This document shows, piece after piece, positions 1 through 5,860 of a stretch of DNA of 9,454 bases. Numbering within the stretch: the stretch's first letter is position 1; each line of letters begins with the position of its first letter. Position numbers and translations under genes: made by a program. The notes under the pieces are model-generated. The model did not search any database, had not been told where the DNA came from, and worked only from the letters and a program-made list of their open reading frames with translations. Source of the DNA: an uncultured Synechococcus sp. (GTDB taxonomy: Bacteria; Cyanobacteriota; Cyanobacteriia; PCC-6307; Cyanobiaceae); the NCBI GenBank assembly GCA_913040905.1, contig CAJWIC010000041.1:1-9454 (forward strand). The letters run 5' to 3'.

Positions 1-79
1 GAAGCTAGGGGCAGGGATATTGACGCTCCAGGGGCACGCAATTGTTACCCCCTAGTGAGAATATGATCACGAAATCGTG
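1..79. other. Intergenic segment downstream of cdsA
   Basis: This is the 79 bases between the window edge and the cdsA stop codon. I see no open frame or RNA gene in it. It has a short inverted repeat, CTAGGGG at 5-11 and CCCCTAG at 49-55, separated by 37 bases, and a small palindrome CACGA-AA-TCGTG at 68-79 just past the cdsA stop. Neither is followed by a T-run on the minus strand, so neither is a convincing intrinsic terminator. It may hold promoter elements for a gene outside the window, but none can be assigned. Confidence 0.4.
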
Positions 80-991
80 CTAGGCGCCATTGATCAGCGG
101 TTTCGCCAGGCTCAGCAGGGCGTACAGAACTGCAGGGGTGAACAGATAACTGTCAATACGATCGAGAATCCCGCCATGGCCGGGCAGAACGTCGCCGGAG
201 TCCTTGAGTCCGGCATCGCGTTTCATCATCGATTCCGTCAGATCTCCCACCAGGGCAATCAGGGCCACCAGTGCGCCAACGGCCAACCCGGGCAATCCTC
301 CGAGTGGCCAGCCCATGGCTCGCCCGCAGAGCAGCCCGACGCCCATGGCGCACCCGAAGCCTCCGAGAGCACCTTCCACCGTTTTGGAGGGTGAAATCGG
401 GGATAAGGGCGTCCGGCCAAAGCGCTGACCGAAGGCCCATGAGCCGATGTCGCTTGCCACGATCATTAGGCAGGCCGACAGGGTGATGGCCAGACCGCTG
501 CTGCAGAGAGAGGCTGTCCCTGGAGCCAGGGCCGGGTTGCTGAGGTTGCGCAGGGCCAGCCAATGGCTGGGCAGAAACCCCAGGTAGAACAATCCGAAGA
601 TCGAGGCGGCGATGTCGGCAATCGATCCGGTCACCGGCTGCAGCAGCAACCAGGCGCAGATGGCGGCACCGGCCAGGGGCAGCACCGCCCCTGACAGCGC
701 TTCGGGCCAACCGCTTTGAACAGCAGCCCATTGGGTGGTGATCAGCAGGAGCTGGCAGGCCACCAGCGTTGTTTTGGTGGCGGGGCGGATCCCTTTGAAC
801 TGAGCCATGCGGAAGAACTCCAGCAGACCCAGATGCACGATCACGCCCACCCCCAGGGTGAGCCACCAGCCCCCCAGCAGAACCACCACAGCGCCGAATC
901 CCCCGATGGCCACACCACTACGCAGTCGCTTGCCCAGGCTGTTGGCGGCTCGCAATGACGGATTGGAAGACGACAAGACCTCGCTGATCAC
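80..991 (-). CDS. cdsA: Phosphatidate cytidylyltransferase CdsA
   Basis: CdsA makes CDP-diacylglycerol from phosphatidic acid and CTP in the cytoplasmic membrane; in cyanobacteria this is the precursor of phosphatidylglycerol. The 303-residue product is of normal family length. It is highly hydrophobic, with several membrane segments between about residues 25 and 300. The diagnostic C-terminal signature is complete at about 254-280: S254, K257-R258, K263-D264, the PGHGG stretch at 270-274 and DRID at 277-280. The upstream family motifs DIGSWAFG (181-188) and SPSKTVEGALGG (199-210) and an Asp at 250 are also present. The start is GTG; no in-frame Met occurs before residue 62, so a shorter start would lose the first helices. 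No clear Shine-Dalgarno sequence precedes it. It lies 40 nt downstream of rlpA on the same strand and is probably the last gene of a three-gene operon. Family assignment is firm; only the exact start is open. Confidence 0.95.
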   Translation of the reverse strand: MISEVLSSSNPSLRAANSLGKRLRSGVAIGGFGAVVVLLGGWWLTLGVGVIVHLGLLEFFRMAQFKGIRPATKTTLVACQLLLITTQWAAVQSGWPEALSGAVLPLAGAAICAWLLLQPVTGSIADIAASIFGLFYLGFLPSHWLALRNLSNPALAPGTASLCSSGLAITLSACLMIVASDIGSWAFGQRFGRTPLSPISPSKTVEGALGGFGCAMGVGLLCGRAMGWPLGGLPGLAVGALVALIALVGDLTESMMKRDAGLKDSGDVLPGHGGILDRIDSYLFTPAVLYALLSLAKPLINGA

Positions 992-1031
992 ACCGGCTAG
1001 AGGACCTGCAGATTCAGGCTAAACAATGGCC

Positions 1032-1493
1032 TCAGGGGAGGATCTCCAGACGCACAGGGATCTCTCCACTGCGCATCATCTGCAGCTCACTGGCCGCGCC
1101 ATGGGCCAGGTCGATCACCCGGTGATACCGAAACGGCCCGCGGTCGTTGATGCGCACCACGACGCTGCGACCGTTGTCGAGGTTGATGACGCGCACCCGG
1201 GTCCCGAAGGGCAGGGTCCGGTGGGCCGCGGTAAGGGTGCCCTTGCGCAGTCGCTCACCGCTCGCGGTCTGGCGGCCGTAAAACCCGGGGCCGTACCAAC
1301 TGGCGGCACCATTCACCACGCGAAGCAGACGTGGCGTTGCCGGTGGTGGTTCAGGAGGTGGGATCCACGCCGCGTCGTGAGCGTCTTCAACAGCGAACTC
1401 CTCGGCACTGGGGCTGCTCCAGGCTGGTCCAGACGTCAGTAAGAGCACCAGGGCCAGAGGGAACATGCCCAATCCATGGCTGGCCTGATTCAA
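1032..1493 (-). CDS. rlpA: RlpA-like exported double-psi beta-barrel protein
   Basis: This is a 153-residue member of the RlpA (rare lipoprotein A) family. Characterised members are septal-ring lytic transglycosylases acting on denuded peptidoglycan glycans. An uncleaved N-terminus with a hydrophobic core at about 10-22 and a likely cleavage site near AWS-S (24-27) indicates export. No lipobox Cys is present, so it is probably soluble periplasmic rather than a lipoprotein. A Pro-rich spacer (PPPEPPPATP, 45-54) leads to the double-psi barrel at about 62-151. Family motifs are ASWYG (64-68), TASGE (76-80), AAHRTLPFGT (89-98), INDRGPF (115-121, with the conserved Asp117) and RVIDLA (125-130). 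There is no SPOR domain. The chosen start is TTG, which overlaps the upstream decarboxylase stop as TTGA, a usual coupling arrangement. An internal ATG at 1464-1466 (residue 10) would leave only the hydrophobic core as signal. Family is sure; enzymatic activity is inferred. Confidence 0.88.
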   Translation of the reverse strand: MNQASHGLGMFPLALVLLLTSGPAWSSPSAEEFAVEDAHDAAWIPPPEPPPATPRLLRVVNGAASWYGPGFYGRQTASGERLRKGTLTAAHRTLPFGTRVRVINLDNGRSVVVRINDRGPFRYHRVIDLAHGAASELQMMRSGEIPVRLEILP

Positions 1494-2896
1494 GCGACCC
1501 CGTCCAGTACGGCAAGGCTTTCAGGAATCTGATCACCCCAGAGCTGACGTTGCTCCAGCAGCCAGTTCAGCCGTGGTGCATCCAGCTGCTCCCCCGGTAC
1601 CAGCAGAGGAATGCCAGGGGGGTAGGGACAGAGCAACTCAGCGGCGATCGTGTTCTCCGCCTGCTCCAGCGCACAGAGGCGACGGGGTGCCCGCCAGGCG
1701 GTGGCCAGGGCGACCTTCGGTTGCGTCACCAGCGGTAACGGGGGTGGAGCAAGGGGTGGCAGCGGTGGGCGGTTGGGATGGGCTTTCAGCAGCCGCTGCC
1801 AGGCACGGCGCAACGGTCGGCGCAGGCCGCGTTGGTCCGCTAGTCCCAGGCAGAAGGTGAGTGTTGCCGGCTCCGGCAGCTCCGCCACCAGCCCCCGTGG
1901 CAGAAGCCAGTCGTCAGCATCCAGACCACTGATGCCGGCACGGCCCGTGTGCAGCACCAGCCGAAGCGGATCTTCGGTGTTCAGAAGGGGCAGTCCATCC
2001 CGGCGCAGCTGGTCCCGCAGCGTCCGGGCCTGCTTCAGTCGCCGCTGCAGCAGCCGACGGCCTCCACGGCTGCGCCAGTGCATCAGCGCGGCTTCACTGG
2101 AGGCCAGGAGCAGGGCGCTGGGGCTGGTGGTCTGCAGCCAGCCGAGGCTGCGCTCCAGCGCGTCGGTGTCAATGCGCTCCCCTTGCTGCCAGAGCACGGC
2201 GGTCTGGGCCAGTCCCGTTGCCGACTTCTGAAGGGAATGCACCACCAGATCGGCCCCTCCTCGCAGCGCACTCGGGGGCAGCTCTGGATCCACATCTGCG
2301 GCGAAATGGCTGCCGTGGGCCTCATCCACCAGCACGGGCCAGCCCCGTTGTTGCAGCCGCTGGATCAGCGGGGCTGGGTCCAGCCCGTAACCCTGATAGG
2401 TCGGATGCACCAGCACTGCCGCGCTGATCGGTGGATGCTCCGCCGGGAGGGCCGCCAGAACGGTTTCGAGCCAGGCCTCATCCGGTGGTGCAGGGTGGCC
2501 GCGGTCTGGCCGATAAGGCAGATCAAACAGCAGAGGCGTCAGCTGCCCGAGCAGGCAGGCCTGAATCAGGCTGCGGTGGGCGTTGCGAGGCATCAACACC
2601 GCTTCCCCCGGGCGAGTGATGCCCAGCAGGGCCGCCTGCAGCAATCCCGTGGCGCCGTTGACGCCGTACCAACAACGGCTCACCCCCATCGCCTCCGCCG
2701 CCGACCGTTGGCTGTCGGCCACGGCACCCCCGCTCTCCAGCGGTCCCCCCAGAGCCGGGAGCTCCGGCAGGTCCCAGAGGCCGGCTGGCCGTCGCAGCAA
2801 CCGCCGCATGGCCGGGGGGAGGGCTTCACCGCGTCCATGGGCCGGCAGGAACAAAGGCCGACCGACAGCTCGATGCAACAGGCTCAGCAGGGCCAT
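1490..2896 (-). CDS. Orn/Lys/Arg decarboxylase family PLP enzyme (short form)
   Basis: This 468-residue protein is a fold-type-I PLP-dependent decarboxylase of the short Orn/Lys/Arg type, like Bacillus SpeA/YaaO and unlike the long enterobacterial enzymes with a wing domain. Visible family elements are an N-terminal FLPAHGRG (16-23), a cofactor-phosphate loop GVNGATGLLQ (78-87), the RNAHRS segment (104-109), the PLP-ring Asp and His in VDEAHGSHF (190-198), and the Schiff-base lysine K224 in HSLQKSATG. The C-terminal domain has the usual ENTIAAELLCPYPPGIPLLV stretch (414-433). The two parts are joined by a Pro-rich linker at about 374-393. Arginine, lysine or ornithine could be the substrate; sequence alone does not decide. 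Start is ATG, with an AAGGAG sequence 15 nt upstream, a longer spacing than usual. It is the first gene of a minus-strand operon with rlpA and cdsA and is divergent from the ABC1 kinase. Confidence 0.92.
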   Translation of the reverse strand: MALLSLLHRAVGRPLFLPAHGRGEALPPAMRRLLRRPAGLWDLPELPALGGPLESGGAVADSQRSAAEAMGVSRCWYGVNGATGLLQAALLGITRPGEAVLMPRNAHRSLIQACLLGQLTPLLFDLPYRPDRGHPAPPDEAWLETVLAALPAEHPPISAAVLVHPTYQGYGLDPAPLIQRLQQRGWPVLVDEAHGSHFAADVDPELPPSALRGGADLVVHSLQKSATGLAQTAVLWQQGERIDTDALERSLGWLQTTSPSALLLASSEAALMHWRSRGGRRLLQRRLKQARTLRDQLRRDGLPLLNTEDPLRLVLHTGRAGISGLDADDWLLPRGLVAELPEPATLTFCLGLADQRGLRRPLRRAWQRLLKAHPNRPPLPPLAPPPLPLVTQPKVALATAWRAPRRLCALEQAENTIAAELLCPYPPGIPLLVPGEQLDAPRLNWLLEQRQLWGDQIPESLAVLDGVA

Positions 2897-2911
2897 GGGA
2901 TCCAGTGGGAT

Positions 2912-2917
2912 CTCCTT
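2912..2917 (-). promoter_or_regulatory. Shine-Dalgarno-like AAGGAG before the decarboxylase
   Basis: The minus strand reads AAGGAG here, 15 nt before the ATG at 2894-2896. The match to the anti-SD sequence is good but the spacing is roughly twice the usual. No ATG, GTG or TTG lies between, so it supports this ATG as the earliest start without proving it. Confidence 0.4.
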
Positions 2918-2946
2918 AGAGTCTGGTGCTGTTGTGGGCAGTGGCG

Positions 2947-4596
2947 ATGCGATACGACCCAGGCCGTGATCTGCGCTGGTTGCTGCTTCGGCCGTGGATT
3001 GCCATCCCTCGTTTGATCCAGGTGCTGTGGTCCCTGGGGGGCCTTGTGCTGGTGCTGCTGATCCAGGGCGGTAGTTCCGAATCAGGGGTGCAGCAACGGT
3101 TGGCCCGGCGCATCCTCAACACCCTCACGGGGCTGGGACCTTGTTTCATCAAGGTGGGTCAGGCCCTGTCCACCCGTCCTGATCTCGTGCGTCGGGACTG
3201 GCTCGATGAACTGACACGACTGCAGGACGACCTTCCCGCCTTTCCCCATGCCTTGGCACTGGAGCGGATTGAGCAGGAGCTCGGCGCACCGGCCCATGAA
3301 TTGTTCGCCGAGTTCCCGGACGCCCCGATCGCGGCCGCCAGCCTCGGGCAGGTGTACAAAGCCCGCCTCGAGGGGAATGCCTGGGTTGCCGTCAAGGTTC
3401 AGCGCCCCAACCTCACTTTCATCCTGCGCCGGGATCTGGTGCTGATCCGATTGCTCGGGGTGATCACCGCCCCCTTGCTGCCGCTCAATCTCGGCTTCGG
3501 TCTCGGCGACATCATCGATGAGTTCGGCCGCAGTCTGTTTGAAGAGATCGACTACATCCAGGAAGCTGATAACGCAGAACGATTCGCCGGTTTCTTCGCC
3601 GACAACGATGCGGTTTACGTTCCGCGTGTGGAGCGGATGCTCAGTTCCACCCGGGTGCTCACCACCACCTGGATCGATGGCGCGAAGATGCGCAACAGCG
3701 AGGAGCTGCAAGCGCTCCGACTCGACCCTGCGTCACTGATCCGCACGGGGGTGATCTGCGGCCTTCAGCAATTGCTGGAGTTCGGCTACTTCCATGCCGA
3801 CCCGCATCCCGGCAACCTCTTCGCCCTGCAGGGACGCAGCGGCGACCTGGGCCACGTCGGCTACGTCGACTTCGGGATGATGGATTCGATCAGCGACAGC
3901 GATCGGCTCACGCTCACCGGTGCTGTGGTGCATCTGATCAACCGCGACTTCACCGGTTTGGCGAAGGATTTTCAGACGCTGGGCTTCCTCAGCCCCACGG
4001 CCGACCTCACCCCGATCGTGCCGGCCCTGGAGGACGTGCTTGGTGGCAGCCTCGGCGATTCCGTCGGCTCGTTCAACTTCAAGGCGATCACCGATCGCTT
4101 TTCAGAACTGATGTTCGATTACCCCTTCCGGGTGCCGGCACGCTTCGCTCTGATCATCCGAGCGGTGGTCAGTCAGGAGGGCTTGGCACTGCGTCTGGAT
4201 CCGAACTTCAGGATCATCGCTGTGGCCTATCCCTACGTGGCACGACGGCTGCTGTCGGGGGACACCCGTGAGATGCGCGACAAGTTGCTGGAAGTGATCT
4301 TTGATGCCGACGGGCGCCTGTGCCTTGATCGGCTGGAGAGCCTCCTCGCCGTGGTGGGTCAGGACGCACCCGCACCGGGGAAAGAACTGCTGCCTGTGGC
4401 GGGTGCAGGACTGCGCCTGTTGCTGAGCCGTGATGGTGCTGATCTGCGCAAGCGGCTGCTGCTCACCTTGATCCGCGACGACCGCCTGCACACCGACGAC
4501 GTCCGCGCGCTGATGGGACTGATGGCCCGAACGTTCGGTCCAGCCCGGATCGCAGGAGGGCTGTTGCAACGCCTCAACCCTCTTGCAGCCGCTTGA
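2947..4596 (+). CDS. ABC1/UbiB-family atypical protein kinase
   Basis: This is an ABC1 (ADCK/UbiB) family protein of about 549 residues, a usual cyanobacterial and plastid length. Family members bind ATP in an atypical kinase fold and support quinone or prenyl-lipid metabolism; in cyanobacteria and plastids they are linked to plastoquinone, tocopherol and stress responses. Numbered from the ATG, the sequence shows the ABC1-specific KVGQ motif (from K69), the Ala-rich loop AAAS replacing the Gly-rich loop (129-132), the ATP-binding lysine in AVKVQRP (K150), EEID (199-202), the catalytic-loop HADPHPGN (283-290) and the metal-binding DFG (308-310). A hydrophobic stretch at about 25-41 may anchor it to membrane. 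All key residues are present, so it is not obviously a pseudokinase. An in-frame GTG at 2926 would add seven residues; I prefer the ATG because the protein then begins directly with the conserved-looking RYDPGRDLRW. It faces the decarboxylase across about 50 bp. Confidence 0.93.
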   Translation: MRYDPGRDLRWLLLRPWIAIPRLIQVLWSLGGLVLVLLIQGGSSESGVQQRLARRILNTLTGLGPCFIKVGQALSTRPDLVRRDWLDELTRLQDDLPAFPHALALERIEQELGAPAHELFAEFPDAPIAAASLGQVYKARLEGNAWVAVKVQRPNLTFILRRDLVLIRLLGVITAPLLPLNLGFGLGDIIDEFGRSLFEEIDYIQEADNAERFAGFFADNDAVYVPRVERMLSSTRVLTTTWIDGAKMRNSEELQALRLDPASLIRTGVICGLQQLLEFGYFHADPHPGNLFALQGRSGDLGHVGYVDFGMMDSISDSDRLTLTGAVVHLINRDFTGLAKDFQTLGFLSPTADLTPIVPALEDVLGGSLGDSVGSFNFKAITDRFSELMFDYPFRVPARFALIIRAVVSQEGLALRLDPNFRIIAVAYPYVARRLLSGDTREMRDKLLEVIFDADGRLCLDRLESLLAVVGQDAPAPGKELLPVAGAGLRLLLSRDGADLRKRLLLTLIRDDRLHTDDVRALMGLMARTFGPARIAGGLLQRLNPLAAA

Positions 4597-4607
4597 TCGT
4601 TTGCCGC

Positions 4608-4613
4608 TAGGGT
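4608..4613 (+). promoter_or_regulatory. Candidate -10 element TAGGGT
   Basis: The sequence GCTAGGGT lies 34 nt before the next ATG and fits the TANNNT form of -10 boxes common in cyanobacteria. A possible weak -35 (TTGCAG, 4583-4588) is 19 nt upstream, inside the 3' end of the kinase gene. This would give the small membrane protein its own promoter. It is based on pattern only. Confidence 0.3.
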
Positions 4614-4641
4614 CTCGCCTCTATCGCCGTCTGAGGCATCG

Positions 4642-5061
4642 ATGCCCGAGGAGATCACCGCAGAGCAGCTCGAGATGCTGCTGCAGATGGCCGTCCTGCC
4701 TCAACCTCCTTATCTGATGGCTGGCTTGGGCCTGTTGATGGGTGTGCTTTGTGGGTTGACCTTTGGCCGCCAGGTGCAGGACAAGCTCGATGGCTGGAAG
4801 CAGGATCGCCTTCCTCTGCTTCCCCTGGCCACTGCCGAGATCAGCCTCAGCTTCACTGGCATCCTGATCGGGATCACTCTGTTCATCGGCTGTTGCCTGC
4901 AGATTTTCGGCTTCGCCGCCGGTGCTGCACTGCTGGTGGCCTTGTTGTTATCCCTGCTGACCGGCGGTGCTCTCTTCGCGCAGCTGGAGCGGTTGATGCT
5001 TCAGGTGGAGAGCGGCAACTTCAAAGCCGTTGATTTCGATAACTTCGACGAATTCTTCTGA
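4642..5061 (+). CDS. Small three-helix membrane protein of unknown function
   Basis: I do not recognise the family of this 139-residue protein. It has a short acidic N-terminus (EEITAEQLEMLLQ, 3-15) and a first membrane segment at about 22-41. A basic/acidic loop follows (RQVQDKLDGWKQDRL, 43-57), then two more hydrophobic segments at about 68-89 and 92-113. The C-terminus is soluble and ends in an acidic, Phe-rich tail (DFDNFDEFF, 131-139). The alternating small residues in the helices and the normal codon use argue for a real gene. The ATG follows a GAGG at 4633-4636. It lies 45 nt after the ABC1 kinase and 75 nt before the response regulator, on the same strand as both. It may be cotranscribed with the kinase or use the candidate -10 box just upstream. 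No catalytic motif is visible, so no function is assigned. Confidence 0.8.
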   Translation: MPEEITAEQLEMLLQMAVLPQPPYLMAGLGLLMGVLCGLTFGRQVQDKLDGWKQDRLPLLPLATAEISLSFTGILIGITLFIGCCLQIFGFAAGAALLVALLLSLLTGGALFAQLERLMLQVESGNFKAVDFDNFDEFF

Positions 5062-5070
5062 TCTCACCTT

Positions 5071-5092
5071 CTTGGTGGATCACTCGACCAAG
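5071..5092 (+). repeat. Inverted repeat between the membrane protein and response regulator genes
   Basis: CTTGGT (5071-5076) and ACCAAG (5087-5092) form a perfect 6-bp inverted repeat around a 10-base centre. No T-run follows, so it is not a good terminator. It could be a binding site or weak hairpin in the leader of the two-component operon, or chance. Confidence 0.3.
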
Positions 5093-5113
5093 TCCGTCCT
5101 GAGGGTCAGACTG

Positions 5114-5119
5114 AAGGAG
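5114..5119 (+). promoter_or_regulatory. Shine-Dalgarno-like AAGGAG upstream of the response regulator
   Basis: AAGGAG lies 17 nt before the GTG at 5137 and 26 nt before the ATG at 5146, too far for ideal use with either. No in-frame start is closer. It is recorded because it bears on the uncertain start of this gene. Confidence 0.25.
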
Positions 5120-5136
5120 TCCCGACACTTCCCGGC

Positions 5137-5853
5137 GTGACCACCATGCCCGCTGCCGTGGCCACCAGCAGATTGCTGGTGGTTGAAGACGACGACAGCA
5201 TTCGCGAAACCGTTGGTGAAGCCCTCCGCGTTGAGGGGTATGAAGTGCTCACCTGCGCCGATGGTGCGGAAGCCCTCAGCTTGTTGACAGCTGAGCCTTT
5301 GCAGCCTGTGGATCTGCTGGTGCTCGACCTGATGTTGCCGGGTCTGGGGGGGTTGGATCTCTGCCGTGAGTTGCGCCGGTTCAACAACAACACCCCGATC
5401 CTGGTGATCAGCGCCAGGGACAGTGAAATGGACCGGGTGCTCGGCCTTGAAGTGGGGGCTGATGACTATCTGGTCAAGCCGTTCGGCCTGAGAGAGCTGG
5501 TGGCCCGCTGTCGGGCCCTGCTGCGGCGGTCTCAGCAGGCGTCCTCGGTTCTTCCCGAGGTCTACAGCCACGCCAACCTCTGTCTGTACATCAACGAGTG
5601 CAGGGTCACCCGTGACGGACAGGACCTCAATCTCTCCCCCAAGGAGTACAAAATCCTGGAGCTGTTCCTTCAGCACCCGAAGCGTGTCTGGAGTCGTGAC
5701 CAATTGCTGGAGAAGATCTGGGGCATCGACTTTGTCGGTGATACCAAAACCGTGGACGTTCACATCCGTTGGTTGCGGGAGAAGGTCGAGAAGCAACCGT
5801 CCTCACCTGAATTGATCCGCACGGTGAGGGGATTCGGCTACCGATTCGGCTGA
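5137..5853 (+). CDS. phoB: OmpR/PhoB-family response regulator, probably PhoB (SphR)
   Basis: This 238-residue two-domain response regulator has a receiver at about 11-131. It shows the acidic pocket E17-D18-D19, the phosphoacceptor Asp64 in LVLDLMLPG, a switch Ser at 92 and the conserved Lys114 in LVKPF. A winged-helix DNA-binding domain fills about 145-238, with RVWSRDQLLEKIWG (183-196), the recognition helix TKTVDVHIRWLREKVE (203-218) and RTVRGFGYRF at the end. It is the first gene of a tight operon, 7 nt ahead of a histidine kinase, so the two form a cognate pair. The winged-helix domain and minimal PAS-type kinase resemble the cyanobacterial phosphate-starvation pair SphR/SphS (PhoB/PhoR). 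I see no tandem PyTTAAPyPy-type Pho box in the 75 nt upstream, so the phosphate role is inference. The GTG at 5137 gives the longest form; ATG at 5146 would remove three residues ahead of the receiver. Confidence 0.9.
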   Translation: MTTMPAAVATSRLLVVEDDDSIRETVGEALRVEGYEVLTCADGAEALSLLTAEPLQPVDLLVLDLMLPGLGGLDLCRELRRFNNNTPILVISARDSEMDRVLGLEVGADDYLVKPFGLRELVARCRALLRRSQQASSVLPEVYSHANLCLYINECRVTRDGQDLNLSPKEYKILELFLQHPKRVWSRDQLLEKIWGIDFVGDTKTVDVHIRWLREKVEKQPSSPELIRTVRGFGYRFG

Positions 5854-5860
5854 ACTTCTG

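Noticed and set aside
68..79. Palindrome CACGA-AA-TCGTG after cdsA as a terminator
   Set aside because: The stem is at most 4-5 bp with almost no loop, and no T-run follows on the minus strand.
153..866. 237-codon minus-strand frame within cdsA
   Set aside because: It is an alternate frame of a gene with a full CdsA signature, and its Arg/Gly/His-rich product looks like a shadow translation.
1949..3016. 355-codon plus-strand frame opposite the decarboxylase
   Set aside because: It covers a clear PLP enzyme gene and the start of the ABC1 kinase, is Gln/Arg-rich and has no recognisable motif.
3082..3711. 209-codon minus-strand frame opposite the ABC1 kinase
   Set aside because: It is antisense to the conserved kinase motifs and shows no start signal or domain.
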